Source of the DNA: Flavobacterium branchiarum
GTDB taxonomy: Bacteria > Bacteroidota > Bacteroidia > Flavobacteriales > Flavobacteriaceae
DNA: 64,000 nucleotides
Reading direction: 5' to 3'
Assembly (NCBI RefSeq): GCF_030409845.1
Contig: NZ_JAUFQQ010000005.1
Span: 248,001 to 312,000, forward strand
Both the position numbers and the translations under genes were made by a program. Below the pieces are notes generated by a model. It was not told the origin of the DNA and made no database searches. It saw nothing but the letters and a program-made list of their open reading frames with translations. Below, one piece after another: positions 53,172 through 62,416 of this stretch (position 1 is the stretch's first letter; every line of letters starts with the position of its first letter).

Positions 53172-54470
53172 ATGAAATATTTTAAAATTATTTTCTCTTT
53201 CCTAACATTGGTATTTTTAAGTACGAATGTATTAGCACAAGAATCAAAAAACGAAATTATTTTGCCTCTAGGTGGCAATGCTTTCAGTTCTAATACTCTT
53301 GAGAAAAACAATACTGTAACCGATAATGGAATAGAAAACTGGACTAACCCTAAAGAATATTTTACGGTTTATTTTAGAGTTTCAACTCCGGGATTAGTCC
53401 GAATTTCTACAGATGAAAATGTATCTGTTCAAGGAAAATCTACATTAGAATTTGGCATTAATAAAGAATTCAAAAAAATCGAATTTGACCAATCTAATAA
53501 AAAGCCTATTGTAATAGGTGAATGGAAAATTGTTGACACAGGATATGTAGCTTTAAAAATAAAAGGATTTTCTAAAACACAAAATAGCTTTCCTTCTATT
53601 TCTAAATTATTCATTAGTGGAACAGCGCTTCAAGGAAAGGTAGCCTACGTACCAAATAATGATGATAATTTTTTCCATTGGGGTCGCAGAGGTCCTTCGG
53701 TGCATTTAAATTACGAGGTTCCTGAAAAAGTAAATGTGCAATGGTACTACAATGAAATCACTGTTCCTGTAAACGAAGACAAAATAGGGTCTTATTATAT
53801 GGCAAATGGTTTTGGCGAAGGTTATTTTGGAATTCAAGTAAACTCTGAAACGGAACGTCGCGTATTATTTTCTGTTTGGAGTCCTTTTGTAACTGATGAC
53901 CCTAAAAGCATTCCTGAATCGCATAAAATTAAAATGCTTAAAAAAGGTGAAAATGTAAAAACTGGTGAGTTTGGAAATGAAGGTTCTGGTGGACAAAGCT
54001 ATTTAAAATACAACTGGAAAGCTGGAAACACTTATAAATTCTTGCTGAATGGAGTTCCTCAAAACGACAACTCAACTACATACACTGCTTACTTTTATGC
54101 GCCTGAACAAAAAAAATGGATGTTAATTGCTAGTTTTAATCGACCACAAACTAACACCTACCTAAAAAGATTTCATTCTTTCTTAGAAAATTTCGTTCCA
54201 CAACAAGGAAATAAATCCCGCAAAGTTTTATTTAACAATCAATGGTATTGTGATGATAAAGGCGTTTGGAAAGAAGTAGGCGCTGCCACTTTTACCGTAG
54301 ATAATACTGGTAGAAAAGGATATAGAATGGATTATTCTGGTGGTGTCGAAAAAGGTTTTTTCTTTTTAAAAGATGGCGGTTTCTTTAATCAATATACAAA
54401 AGCAAAAACCAAGTTCACAAAACCATTAAATCATAAAATGCCAAGTATAAATTTTAGTACTTTGCCATAA
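53172..54470 (+). CDS. Exported DUF5077-DUF3472 domain protein
   Basis: 432 residues with signal peptide ending near VLAQ (residue 22). The N-terminal about 130 residues match DUF5077 (beta-sandwich, carbohydrate-binding-like), and the C-terminal 260 residues match DUF3472 with NVQWYYNEITVPVNEDKIGSYYMANGFGEGYFGIQVN and FSVWSPF. Such proteins are common in Bacteroidetes glycan loci and are thought to bind or process glycans; no catalytic motif is known to me. It is in the susCD operon direction, 140 bases after susD. Confidence 0.82.
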   Translation: MKYFKIIFSFLTLVFLSTNVLAQESKNEIILPLGGNAFSSNTLEKNNTVTDNGIENWTNPKEYFTVYFRVSTPGLVRISTDENVSVQGKSTLEFGINKEFKKIEFDQSNKKPIVIGEWKIVDTGYVALKIKGFSKTQNSFPSISKLFISGTALQGKVAYVPNNDDNFFHWGRRGPSVHLNYEVPEKVNVQWYYNEITVPVNEDKIGSYYMANGFGEGYFGIQVNSETERRVLFSVWSPFVTDDPKSIPESHKIKMLKKGENVKTGEFGNEGSGGQSYLKYNWKAGNTYKFLLNGVPQNDNSTTYTAYFYAPEQKKWMLIASFNRPQTNTYLKRFHSFLENFVPQQGNKSRKVLFNNQWYCDDKGVWKEVGAATFTVDNTGRKGYRMDYSGGVEKGFFFLKDGGFFNQYTKAKTKFTKPLNHKMPSINFSTLP

Positions 54471-54532
54471 AAAAACAACACTAAAACAATCCTAAAAAAA
54501 TTGTCTACAATTTTAAATTAAATCAATTCAAC

Positions 54533-55912
54533 ATGAAAACTAGTATCTTTAAATTTATTGTAATGTCCTGCTTCTTTTTAGGATATGCTACTTCTTCCGC
54601 TCAAATGATTAAGACACCTACTCCTCCTCGTGCAAAAGGACAAAAAGATGTTTTACGTTTAGCGACAGCACCAATTCCAAACGTTCGTGTTGCTTTTATC
54701 GGACTCGGAATGCGTGGTCCTGGAGCAGTAGAACGTATGACACATATTCCAGGAGTAGAAATTGTTGCTTTATGTGACATGACTCAGGAAAATACAGCTA
54801 AAGCAAATGAAATTCTAACTAAAAGAGGGCTTCCAAAAGCACAAGAATTTTATGGAGATGCTAATGCATGGAAAAAAGTTACTGCATTACCTAATGTAGA
54901 CTTAGTATACATTGCTACAGATTGGAAAAACCACGCTAACATTGGTACTCAAGCAATGAAAGATGGTAAGCATGTTGCTATTGAAGTTCCTGGTGCAATG
55001 AATATGAAAGAAATCTGGGATCTTATCGATACTTCAGAAAAAACTCGTAAACACTGTATGATGTTAGAAAACTGTGTGTATGACTTCTTTGAACTTACTA
55101 CATTAAACATGGCTCAACAAGGTTTGTTTGGAGAAATTCTTCATGCTGAAGGAGCTTATATTCACGGGCTTCAACCATTTTGGGGTGAATACTGGAATAA
55201 CTGGCGTATGGATTACAACAAAAAACACCGTGGTGACATTTACGCAACACATGGTATGGGACCGGCTTGTCAAGCATTGAACATTCACCGTGGTGACAAA
55301 ATGAACTACTTAGTTTCTATGGATACAAAAGCAGTTGGGAACCCTGCTTACATTAAAGAAAAATCTGGAGTTGACGTAAAAGACTTTAGAAATGGAGATC
55401 ATACAATGACAATGATTCGTACAGAAAAAGGTAAAACAATCCAAATTCAACATGACGTAACATCTCCACGTCCATACAGCCGTATGTACCAACTTAGCGG
55501 AACCAAAGGTTTTGCTAATAAATATCCTGTAGAAGGTTATGCATTAGATGCTAAATCTATTAGCTCTGATATTAAACCAGATCATGAAAACTTAAGTGCA
55601 CACAGATTTATGCCAGAAGATGTAAAAAAAGCATTAATGCAAAAATACAAACACCCAATTGTTGTTGGAATCGAAGAAAAAGCAAAACAAGTTGGTGGAC
55701 ACGGTGGAATGGATTTCGTAATGGATTACCGTTTGATTTACTGCCTACAAAACGGATTACCTCTTGACATGGATGTATATGATTTAGCTGAATGGTCTTG
55801 TTTAGCTCCATTAACAGAAATTTCTCTTGACAATAATTCATCTCCAGTAGAAATCCCTGATTTCACACGTGGTGGATGGAATAAATTAAAAGGTTTAGAA
55901 TTTTCTAAGTAA
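54533..55912 (+). CDS. GH109-type glycosidase (Gfo/Idh/MocA fold, NAD-dependent), probable alpha-N-acetylgalactosaminidase
   Basis: 459 residues with a signal peptide ending near SSAQ (residue 24). The Rossmann NAD site is AFIGLGMRGPGAVERM (from residue 54). The dehydrogenase-like fold continues with VYIATDWKNHANIGTQAMKDGKHVAIEVPGAM and ends with KQVGGHGGMDFVMDYRLI, a block I know from GH109 enzymes. These cleave alpha-GalNAc by a transient oxidation that needs NAD. The exported location and locus fit a glycan with terminal alpha-GalNAc. Other members of this fold have different activity, so the substrate is inferred. Confidence 0.87.
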   Translation: MKTSIFKFIVMSCFFLGYATSSAQMIKTPTPPRAKGQKDVLRLATAPIPNVRVAFIGLGMRGPGAVERMTHIPGVEIVALCDMTQENTAKANEILTKRGLPKAQEFYGDANAWKKVTALPNVDLVYIATDWKNHANIGTQAMKDGKHVAIEVPGAMNMKEIWDLIDTSEKTRKHCMMLENCVYDFFELTTLNMAQQGLFGEILHAEGAYIHGLQPFWGEYWNNWRMDYNKKHRGDIYATHGMGPACQALNIHRGDKMNYLVSMDTKAVGNPAYIKEKSGVDVKDFRNGDHTMTMIRTEKGKTIQIQHDVTSPRPYSRMYQLSGTKGFANKYPVEGYALDAKSISSDIKPDHENLSAHRFMPEDVKKALMQKYKHPIVVGIEEKAKQVGGHGGMDFVMDYRLIYCLQNGLPLDMDVYDLAEWSCLAPLTEISLDNNSSPVEIPDFTRGGWNKLKGLEFSK

Positions 55913-55939
55913 TTCTTTTTTGAAGTTAGTTAAATTGTT

Positions 55940-55972
55940 ACAAGAGGGCACCTATATAAAGTGCCCTCTTGT
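55940..55972 (+). terminator. Strong hairpin between the GH109 and GH35 genes
   Basis: A 12-base perfect stem (ACAAGAGGGCAC at 55940-55951, complement at 55961-55972) with a nine-base loop. Only short T stretches follow, so termination is possible but may be partial. The GH35 gene begins 32 bases later and has no other promoter that I can see. Confidence 0.55.
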
Positions 55973-56004
55973 TTGTTATACCTATCACTTTTAAGCAAAG
56001 CAAA

Positions 56005-57873
56005 ATGAAAAAAACATTCTATTTAGCCCTCTTATTTTCTTTATTCATAGCAACTCCCCTATTTGCTCAACCAAAACAAACTTTTGCCATAAGCGATGGA
56101 AATTTTCTATTGAATGGTAAACCTGTGCAAATCCACTCGGGTGAAATGCATTATTCTCGCATTCCACAACAATACTGGCGTCATCGTCTAAAAATGATGA
56201 AAGCTATGGGATTAAATGCGGTAGCAACCTATGTGTTTTGGAACTACCACGAAATAACTCCTGGCGTTTGGGATTTTAAAACCGGTAATAAAAACGTAGC
56301 CGAATACATTAAAATAGCACAAGAAGAAGGCTTATTCGTAATCTTACGTCCAGGGCCTTATGTATGTGCCGAATGGGAATTTGGAGGATATCCATGGTTT
56401 TTACAGAATGTTCCTAATATGGTTATTCGCGGTAATAATAAAGAATATCTAACTGCAACCAAAGCCTATTTTACTGAATTGTATAATCAAGTTAAAGATT
56501 TACAAATTACTAAAGGAGGCCCAATTATTATGGTACAAGGAGAGAACGAATTTGGTTCTTATGTAGCACAACGAAAAGACATACCTCTTGAAGAGCATAA
56601 AAAATATAGTGCAGCGGTATTTCAACAATTAAAGGACATTGGTTTTGAAGTTCCTTTCTTTACTTCTGATGGAAGTTGGTTGTTTGAAGGTGGTGCATTA
56701 CCAGGAGCTTTACCAACAGCTAATGGAGAAAGTGACATTGATAAGCTAAAAACAGTAGTCAATCAATTCAACAATAATCAAGGCCCTTATATGGTGGCAG
56801 AATTTTATCCTGGTTGGTTAGATCATTGGGCAGAACCATTTCCTACTCAAAAAGCGGAACAAACAGCACGTTTGACAAAAAAATACCTTGATAACCAAGT
56901 TTCATTTAATTATTATATGATTCATGGTGGTACTAATTTTGGTTTTACTTCGGGTGCAAATTACGACAAGGAACACGATATTCAGCCCGATATGACATCT
57001 TATGATTATGATGCACCTATTAGTGAAGCTGGTTGGGCAACTCCTAAATATGAAGCGCTTAGAGAATTATTAAAAACAGCCGAAACTCCAAACATTCCTG
57101 CTAAAATACCTGTAATAACTATTTCGAACATAAAGCTGACTAAAGCAGTAGATTTGGCTGATTTAAAATCAAAAATAACTCCTGTAATAGAAGACAAACC
57201 ATTAACATTCGAACAATTAAACCAAGGAGACGGTTACGTTTGGTATAGCAAAAAATTCACACAACCTATCAGCGGAAAATTAGAATTAAATGGATTACGC
57301 GACTACGCAATAGTATATGTCAATGGAAAAAAAGTGGCTGAGTTAAATCGTTATTATAAAAAGTACGATTGCGAAATCGAAGTTCCATTTAATGCTACCC
57401 TAGATATCGTTGTTGAAAACATGGGACGTATAAATTACGGAGCACAAATTAATGCCAATAATAAGGGAATTATAAGTCCAGTTATCATTAATGGGGAAAC
57501 AATTACGGGCGATTGGGAAATGTATAAATTACCTATGACTTCTGAACCAGATTTGATAGCATACAAAAATACTGCAAAGACAAATCGTCCAACTTTATAC
57601 CAAGGTACTTTTAAACTTAGTAAAACAGGAGATACATTTTTAGATATGCGCGATTGGGGCAAAGGAATTGTATTTATAAACGGAATTAATATTGGCCGCT
57701 ACTGGAGTGTTGGCCCCCAACAAACTCTATACGTACCAGGATGCTGGCTTAAAAAAGGTAAAAACAATATTACCGTTTTTGAACAAAAAAATGAAACCAT
57801 TCAAAAAGAAGTAAAAACATTAGATACTCCTATTCTAGAAGACCTAAAACCTGAAAAAGGTATTCCAAATTAA
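56005..57873 (+). CDS. Beta-galactosidase, glycoside hydrolase family 35
   Basis: 622 residues from the ATG at 56005 (MKKTFYLALL), signal peptide ending at LFAQ (residue 22). An upstream in-frame ATG at 55969 lies inside the hairpin and would spoil the signal peptide. The GH35 barrel has the signature GGPIIMVQGENEFGSY with acid/base E182 and MVAEFYPGWLDHW with nucleophile E266. C-terminal beta domains (about 390-620) include a galactose-binding-like part (DWGKGIVFINGINIGRYW). It removes beta-linked galactose from the non-reducing end. Last gene of the locus. Confidence 0.96.
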   Translation: MKKTFYLALLFSLFIATPLFAQPKQTFAISDGNFLLNGKPVQIHSGEMHYSRIPQQYWRHRLKMMKAMGLNAVATYVFWNYHEITPGVWDFKTGNKNVAEYIKIAQEEGLFVILRPGPYVCAEWEFGGYPWFLQNVPNMVIRGNNKEYLTATKAYFTELYNQVKDLQITKGGPIIMVQGENEFGSYVAQRKDIPLEEHKKYSAAVFQQLKDIGFEVPFFTSDGSWLFEGGALPGALPTANGESDIDKLKTVVNQFNNNQGPYMVAEFYPGWLDHWAEPFPTQKAEQTARLTKKYLDNQVSFNYYMIHGGTNFGFTSGANYDKEHDIQPDMTSYDYDAPISEAGWATPKYEALRELLKTAETPNIPAKIPVITISNIKLTKAVDLADLKSKITPVIEDKPLTFEQLNQGDGYVWYSKKFTQPISGKLELNGLRDYAIVYVNGKKVAELNRYYKKYDCEIEVPFNATLDIVVENMGRINYGAQINANNKGIISPVIINGETITGDWEMYKLPMTSEPDLIAYKNTAKTNRPTLYQGTFKLSKTGDTFLDMRDWGKGIVFINGINIGRYWSVGPQQTLYVPGCWLKKGKNNITVFEQKNETIQKEVKTLDTPILEDLKPEKGIPN

Positions 57874-57876
57874 ACT

Positions 57877-57914
57877 AAAAAAGCCATCAAAGAATATTCT
57901 TTGATGGCTTTTTT
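57877..57914. terminator. Bidirectional terminator at the end of the glycan locus
   Basis: A 16-base perfect stem (AAAAAAGCCATCAAAG at 57877-57892, complement at 57899-57914), six-base loop, T-run in both directions. It marks the right border of the locus. Confidence 0.88.
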
Positions 57915-57934
57915 AATATGCATTTATTACAAAA

Positions 57935-58336
57935 TTACTTCCAGTTAAAAGTAATTCGTTTTTCGATTTCAGGATGTAAACTCAAGAAAACTGGGCAAGT
58001 CATACCAGCTCTCACTAAGATCGTTTTACTTTTTTCATCATGCGTTCCTTCCATCTCAAAAACAATCTCGATTGCTCCTATTCTTCTAGGTTCTCCACTC
58101 ATTATTTTAGTAACTTCAGCGGTAGAATTAGCAATATCAAGATTCATATCACGCGCTTTAATTCCCATGATAGTCATCATGCAACTTGCTAAAGCATTTG
58201 CAACCGTATCTGTTGGAGAAAAAGCTTCTCCTTTTCCGTTGTTATCTAAAGGTGCATCAGATATGATTTCACTTCCTGATTGCACATGTATTGATTTAGT
58301 TCTTAAATCACCTAAATAGGTTACTTTTGATGTCAT
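57935..58336 (-). CDS. OsmC-family peroxiredoxin-like protein
   Basis: 133 residues. OsmC fold with the two cysteines of the family (NALASCMMTIMG and MTCPVFLSLHPE). It reduces organic peroxides in the cytoplasm. Its ATG overlaps the stop of the LysM gene by one base, so they are translationally coupled. End of the guaA-LysM-LysM-OsmC run. Confidence 0.9.
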   Translation of the reverse strand: MTSKVTYLGDLRTKSIHVQSGSEIISDAPLDNNGKGEAFSPTDTVANALASCMMTIMGIKARDMNLDIANSTAEVTKIMSGEPRRIGAIEIVFEMEGTHDEKSKTILVRAGMTCPVFLSLHPEIEKRITFNWK

Positions 58337-60366
58337 TAGTTTGCTTCTTTTATTGTTAAGTCACTATCGTAATATAAGATGTAAACACCTTTGTTAGCAT
58401 ATCCACCCTCTTCTTTTTTGTAAAATTGAAATTTATTGTCAATTTGTTCCGTAGCGATTTCATTTGCAGTTTCCTCATAGGTTTTCCCTTGAGACAAACG
58501 CATCATAGTATCAAAAGTTACATCAAAACCTCTTGTCGCATAAGTGTTAGGATTAATTTTATTTTTGATTCTATACTCTTTTTCAAAAATAAGGGCTCCT
58601 GGAGATTCATTTTCACGAGTTACAGATGGGTACATTAATTTCAACTTCGTTAAGTTTTCAAAATTAATTTCATCCGTATCCAACGTACTATTTGGCTCTA
58701 AAATCACCAACTGCACTTGATATGATGCCATAGCGCCAATCATCACTTTTATGGTAGCTTTAATCATGGCAGTATTAGCCGTTTCCATCACAACATAATT
58801 CATTCTATTAGAAACAAACTGAATCTTTAAACCTGCTGGATTAAAATCGCCTGTTTCTGTAACTGGAGCAAAAATTACTCCTTTTTGGTTTTGTTGGATA
58901 TACTGTCTAACCGATTCTTTTTTCTTATCAACAACTGCAATTATATTTCCTCCTTTAGAGCGCATATAATCAAACATGGCATTTCTTGTAATGTCATTAG
59001 ACGGGATTGTCTGATATAAATTATCAAAAGCATTCCCTTTATCTTTAGACAAAGGAGAAATTACCGGAACATTACTTTCATTAACTAATTTGGCTGTTGC
59101 CTCTGCATTAGCTTGATAAAATGGTCCAACAATCGCATCTGCTTCTTGCAATCTATTATTTTGGATAATTGAAGCTATATTAGAACCATTTTTGGTTTCC
59201 TGAGAATCAAAGATTGAAACATCTATTGGTAGTCCTAAAACTTTAGCTGAATCTATTGCCATTAAGGCTCCAGAATAAAAATCTAAAGTCATGTTTAAAA
59301 ATTTATCTTTCTTCAAACGATTAGCAGTACCAGTCGTATCGCTTTGAATTTTAGACAAATTAAATGGTAACAATAATGCTATTTTCTTACGTTCATTAGA
59401 ACCTTTCTTTTTAGATAAAGTAACAATATCTTTAACCTCTTCTTTAATTTCTGGTCTAGTTTCAGATTTAATTTCTGGCGTAGGCATAATTCCAGCAGGA
59501 ACTTTTAAAATCATCCCTTCTTGAACTCCTCCAGTTAAAACCGGATTCAATTTTATTAATTCATCTTGCGACAAACCAAATGTTTTAGACAAACTATACA
59601 ATGTCTCTTTTGGTCTCACCTGATAATCTGCATACGAAACTTTCTTAGCTGTTTCAATTACTGGAGATTTTACTTCATTTTTAACGGCAGGACTTGTAGT
59701 TACAACAGTTTTTGGAGCTGTACCTTTTATAGTTAAGCGATAACCCTCTGGTAAGTTTGGAATAACCTCTGGATTGCGTTTTTCCAATTCTTCAACTGTA
59801 ATTCCGTATTGTTTTGCAATCGAATATTTAGTTTCTTTTGACAAAACATCATGATAAACATATTGATCTTGTTTTGCTGGAACTAACTTAGTAGCAGGTA
59901 TTGCTTTAGCTTCTTTTGCTGTCTCTTTAGCATTTTTATTTCCTGAAGGAATAACAAGCGTTTGTCCTATTTGTAAGCCATCTTTTTCAAGAAATGGATT
60001 TGCTTTTTTTAATGCTTCATCAGAAACATTATATTTCTTTTCAATACCAAAAAGTGTTTCTTTAGCAACAACTTCATGTGTAGTAGAACCATTTACTTTT
60101 TTAGGAGCAACAGTTGTTGCTACAACTTTTTCTGAACTTGCAGTTTTTCCTGAGTTATTAGGAATCAACAAAACACTATCTGGTTTTAAACCTCTTTGTG
60201 CATCTGGGTTAAGCTTATAAATATCATAAGGAGTCACCTTATATTTTTGTGCAATCTGGTTTATTGTTTCGCCCTTGGCAACAGTGTGTTTACTAATTTT
60301 ATCCTGTGAAAAAACAGAATAAGACATCAAAAAAACGGTTGTAATTAGTATTGAAATGTATTTCAT
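58336..60366 (-). CDS. LysM protein with periplasmic-binding (PBP1/LppC-like) domain
   Basis: 676 residues from the ATG at 60366 (MKYISILITT); an upstream in-frame start at 60423 lacks a signal. The signal peptide ends near VFSQ (residue 21). Four LysM repeats follow (KHTVAKGETINQIAQKYKV; THEVVAKETLFGIEKKYNV; YHDVLSKETKYSIAKQYGI; DYQVRPKETLYSLSKTFGL), then a receptor-type alpha/beta domain (KIALLLPFNLSKIQ; ALMAIDSAKVLGLPIDVSIFD; AIVGPFYQANAEAT) of about 330 residues. It would bind peptidoglycan in the periplasm and a small ligand or partner. The pair with the next LysM gene is typical of Flavobacteriia. Confidence 0.9.
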   Translation of the reverse strand: MKYISILITTVFLMSYSVFSQDKISKHTVAKGETINQIAQKYKVTPYDIYKLNPDAQRGLKPDSVLLIPNNSGKTASSEKVVATTVAPKKVNGSTTHEVVAKETLFGIEKKYNVSDEALKKANPFLEKDGLQIGQTLVIPSGNKNAKETAKEAKAIPATKLVPAKQDQYVYHDVLSKETKYSIAKQYGITVEELEKRNPEVIPNLPEGYRLTIKGTAPKTVVTTSPAVKNEVKSPVIETAKKVSYADYQVRPKETLYSLSKTFGLSQDELIKLNPVLTGGVQEGMILKVPAGIMPTPEIKSETRPEIKEEVKDIVTLSKKKGSNERKKIALLLPFNLSKIQSDTTGTANRLKKDKFLNMTLDFYSGALMAIDSAKVLGLPIDVSIFDSQETKNGSNIASIIQNNRLQEADAIVGPFYQANAEATAKLVNESNVPVISPLSKDKGNAFDNLYQTIPSNDITRNAMFDYMRSKGGNIIAVVDKKKESVRQYIQQNQKGVIFAPVTETGDFNPAGLKIQFVSNRMNYVVMETANTAMIKATIKVMIGAMASYQVQLVILEPNSTLDTDEINFENLTKLKLMYPSVTRENESPGALIFEKEYRIKNKINPNTYATRGFDVTFDTMMRLSQGKTYEETANEIATEQIDNKFQFYKKEEGGYANKGVYILYYDSDLTIKEAN

Positions 60367-60432
60367 AATGAGATAAAAAATTTTAAACAAGGTAGTATTT
60401 CTGTATAAAACAAGATTCGTCATACCTGTTAA

Positions 60433-62355
60433 TTATTTGCTAATGTATAATTCTAATTTAGCAATACTCCAGTTTTTATAAAGTGGTGTATTTTCTTTTT
60501 GTTTGTACTTATATAAAGCTTCTTCTATGTTTACAAAACCATCAGAATAAACATAATACGATTGACTGTTTAGATTATAGAAAAAACTAGCATTAAAATC
60601 ACCTGTATCTATTAACTTCATAATAAACTGATCTCTTTGCGTAGCGTCTGTAAAGATACCTAAAACCAAATAATATCCATTAGGAACTGCTTTAAGGTTA
60701 TCAAAAACTTCAATCTTCACCTCTTCATTATTATAAAGCGGATCTTCTTTTATTTTCTGCTTTATTTCATCTAATGATAACGTGACGATTGGAGTTTCAG
60801 TATCCAATTGATTATGAATAACTTTATCTTGGTATCTTTTTAATTTAACCAATGCCAATCTATCATCAAATTCGCGGGCTTCGGATCCGTAAAACGAAGC
60901 TTTACTAATACGTCGTTTTACTTCTATTTTTTTCTGAGTATCTAATGAATCAATTTTAGCAATCAATTTCTGATTCTGAGCATCATTTTTCTCCTGACCA
61001 ATTTTATAAGACTGGATTTTTTCTAAAGAAAGACTTTGCAATAAGGGCTCTCCGGTTTTATTTTTAATGTTCTCACGAACCTTCCTTTTGTATTCTTGAT
61101 TTTCTTCAACAGCAATTCGCTCTACTTTATTCATTAAACCTGCATAAGACTTTCTATTCTCTGCTAATTCTTTTTTTAGTTGAGATGACAACTCATTAGT
61201 AATGGCAATGCTTTCATAAGATTTCTTCTCTAAGCGCTTAGATTCTTTCATATTCAAGATATCCGTCTTCTTTAAATCATATAAATCATCGGTCATAATT
61301 ACAACCAGTGAATCTAATTTTGACATTAAGACTTCCTGAACATTTTTATTAGCTTCTAAAACCAGTCTTAGTTTTTCTACCGAATTACCTTTTAAACCAT
61401 CCATGCCTTTAAGATCAACATTAAGATCGTTGATTTTAATTACTTTTTGGTTCATTTCTTTCTGAACTACCAATCTGTCTTTTAAATCTTCTAATTGGAT
61501 TGTCTTAGCTTTCGTCTTTTCTACTACAACTTGTTTTTCTGCCAAAGCAAGCATCAACTCTTCGTTGTCGTTGGTTGGTGTAATTTCTTTAATATTAATA
61601 GCCAGCTTATTGCCCTCAATTAATCCGTTTACAATTTCAGGATTCTGAGCTTCAAGCTGATCAATTGTAATTTCATATTTTTTAGCAATCGAATACTTGG
61701 TTTCTTTTGGAGCTACAATATGAAAAATAGTCTCTCCATTAATAATACGTACTCGACCATCGATTGTTTTTCTTTTGTTTGGAATCACAATAGTTTGTCC
61801 TATTTGTAAACCATTTAATAAGATATCCTTATTTAAAGTTTCTAAATCCTGAACCGAAACATTGTATTGTCTAGCAATACTAAATAAAGATTCTTTAGCC
61901 ATCACCTGATGCAATGCTTTAGATGAAGTAACTGAATTTGCAGAAGCATTTTTTACTTTATTGTTGTTATCTTGTGGGATAATAAGTTCCTGTCCCATTT
62001 TTAATCCATCGGCAAGGATTGAAGCATTTTCATTTTGAATCGCTTCGACACTTACATTGTATTGTTTTGACAATCCAAACAATGTTTCTTTGGCAGCAAC
62101 TGTGTGTGTAAGTTCTTTGGTTTCTTTCTCCTTAATTGGAGCATGTACTGGAATACGGATAATCTGACTATCCTTTAATCCGCTTTGTGATTCGGGGTTT
62201 AATTTGTAAATCTCTTCTAACGAAACTTTATATTTCTGGGCAATGAAATAAGCAGTTTCACCTTTTTCGATCTTGTGCTCTATAATAGACTCTTGTCCGA
62301 ACGCTTTGTTAAATACTAGTAGGAATACAAATAAAACCGTTAAAAAGTCTCTCAT
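60433..62355 (-). CDS. LysM protein with coiled-coil middle and SPOR-like end
   Basis: 640 residues, signal peptide near KAFGQ (residue 21). Four LysM repeats in the first 250 residues (HKIEKGETAYFIAQKYKV; THTVAAKETLFGLSKQYNV; HQVMAKESLFSIARQYNV; HIVAPKETKYSIAKKYEI) precede a long Lys/Glu-rich helical stretch (about 265-490) and a C-terminal 80-residue domain (NGYYLVLGIFTDATQRDQFI, SYYVYSDGFVN) that resembles SPOR. It anchors to peptidoglycan. It lies between guaA and its LysM paralog, with 66 bases to the latter. Confidence 0.85.
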   Translation of the reverse strand: MRDFLTVLFVFLLVFNKAFGQESIIEHKIEKGETAYFIAQKYKVSLEEIYKLNPESQSGLKDSQIIRIPVHAPIKEKETKELTHTVAAKETLFGLSKQYNVSVEAIQNENASILADGLKMGQELIIPQDNNNKVKNASANSVTSSKALHQVMAKESLFSIARQYNVSVQDLETLNKDILLNGLQIGQTIVIPNKRKTIDGRVRIINGETIFHIVAPKETKYSIAKKYEITIDQLEAQNPEIVNGLIEGNKLAINIKEITPTNDNEELMLALAEKQVVVEKTKAKTIQLEDLKDRLVVQKEMNQKVIKINDLNVDLKGMDGLKGNSVEKLRLVLEANKNVQEVLMSKLDSLVVIMTDDLYDLKKTDILNMKESKRLEKKSYESIAITNELSSQLKKELAENRKSYAGLMNKVERIAVEENQEYKRKVRENIKNKTGEPLLQSLSLEKIQSYKIGQEKNDAQNQKLIAKIDSLDTQKKIEVKRRISKASFYGSEAREFDDRLALVKLKRYQDKVIHNQLDTETPIVTLSLDEIKQKIKEDPLYNNEEVKIEVFDNLKAVPNGYYLVLGIFTDATQRDQFIMKLIDTGDFNASFFYNLNSQSYYVYSDGFVNIEEALYKYKQKENTPLYKNWSIAKLELYISK

Positions 62356-62373
62356 ATATAGTTATTTTAAACA

Positions 62374-62403
62374 ATTAAGTCGTTACAAATGTAACGACTT
62401 AAT
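62374..62403 (-). terminator. Hairpin between guaA and the LysM gene
   Basis: ATTAAGTCGTTACA (62374-62387) pairs with its complement at 62390-62403; the real loop is about four bases. The following minus-strand sequence is A/T-rich but has no long T-run, so read-through into the LysM genes is possible. Confidence 0.6.
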
Positions 62404-62416
62404 CATAAAAGTTTTA

